Shown here: positions 63,947 to 64,000 of the stretch, one piece after another
Position numbering within the stretch: the stretch's first letter is position 1
Layout: each line of letters opens with the position of its first letter
Assembly (NCBI RefSeq): GCF_018417535.1
Contig: NZ_CP070977.1
Location: 2,666,001-2,730,000, forward strand
Reading direction: 5' to 3'
Length of the DNA: 64,000 bases
DNA from: Burkholderia pyrrocinia
Lineage (GTDB): Bacteria; Pseudomonadota; Gammaproteobacteria; Burkholderiales; Burkholderiaceae
Notes under the pieces: model-generated
Told to the model about the DNA's origin: nothing
The model's input: only the letters and a program-made list of their open reading frames with translations
The model's database searches: none
Made by a program: the position numbers and the translations under genes

Positions 63947-64000
63947 CACACGCCCCACTTCTGAGTTGGATTTTCCGTCACGACTTTCCATTCCGCCGCT

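Overview
The window looks like chromosomal DNA of a Burkholderia-type betaproteobacterium. The grounds are high GC, a petABC (cytochrome bc1) operon followed by sspA and sspB, a tRNA-Thr gene, and a type VI secretion (T6SS) VgrG/Tle3/Tla3/PAAR lipase cluster. About 14.5 kb of ordinary chromosome flanks a large integrated genomic island. The genus is an inference from protein resemblance and gene order; no search was run.

Layout. (1) 1-10336, left chromosomal flank: a LytS/LytTR-type two-component pair, a frameshifted lipoprotein gene, a PAAR-Tla3-Tle3-VgrG T6SS phospholipase cluster on the minus strand, and decayed remnants of an arylamine N-acetyltransferase-like gene and a cysteine synthase-like gene. 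(2) 10337-59786, the island, about 49.4 kb. It is bounded by an imperfect direct repeat of the tRNA-Thr 3' end (10337-10352 and 59770-59786), with a P4-type tyrosine integrase next to the intact tRNA. (3) 59770-64000, right chromosomal flank: tRNA-Thr(TGT), sspB, sspA, petC, petB, petA.

Inside the island there are three kinds of DNA. Defence and competition cargo fills 10.7-29.6 kb and 40.6-50.1 kb: a DUF6119/TIGR04141 protein, a HEPN/RES-domain protein, an orphan T6SS PAAR + VRR-NUC effector + DUF3396 immunity module, a TIR-like protein beside a gamma-glutamylcyclotransferase-like protein, an IetAS pair (AAA ATPase + subtilisin), a complete type I restriction-modification operon with an Abi_C-type gene embedded in it, a Gabija-like pair (OLD/TOPRIM ATPase + UvrD-like helicase) followed by a phospholipase-D-fold protein, and a large Hsp90/MutL-type (GHKL) ATPase with a C-terminal nuclease-like motif. 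A core module at 29.9-37.5 kb carries DUF932, a YqaJ exonuclease, a Gp3-like zinc protein, a DUF4942 protein, a papain/C39-like protein and an XRE regulator; two lipoprotein genes follow. A replication/maintenance module at 50.2-59.6 kb holds two inovirus-Gp2/YagK-like proteins, a membrane protein paralogous to one in the core module, a DUF3987/YfjI-like protein, an AlpA regulator, an HTH protein and the integrase. An AT-rich stretch with iteron-like repeats at about 51.75 kb is a candidate origin.

No relaxase, coupling protein or type IV secretion gene was seen, so the element looks like a non-self-transmissible (P4-satellite-like or mobilizable) defence island. The most system-like unexplained units are the TIR-like/GGCT-like pair, the GHKL-ATPase/nuclease fusion, the PLD-fold gene behind Gabija, and the DUF6119 and RES pair.
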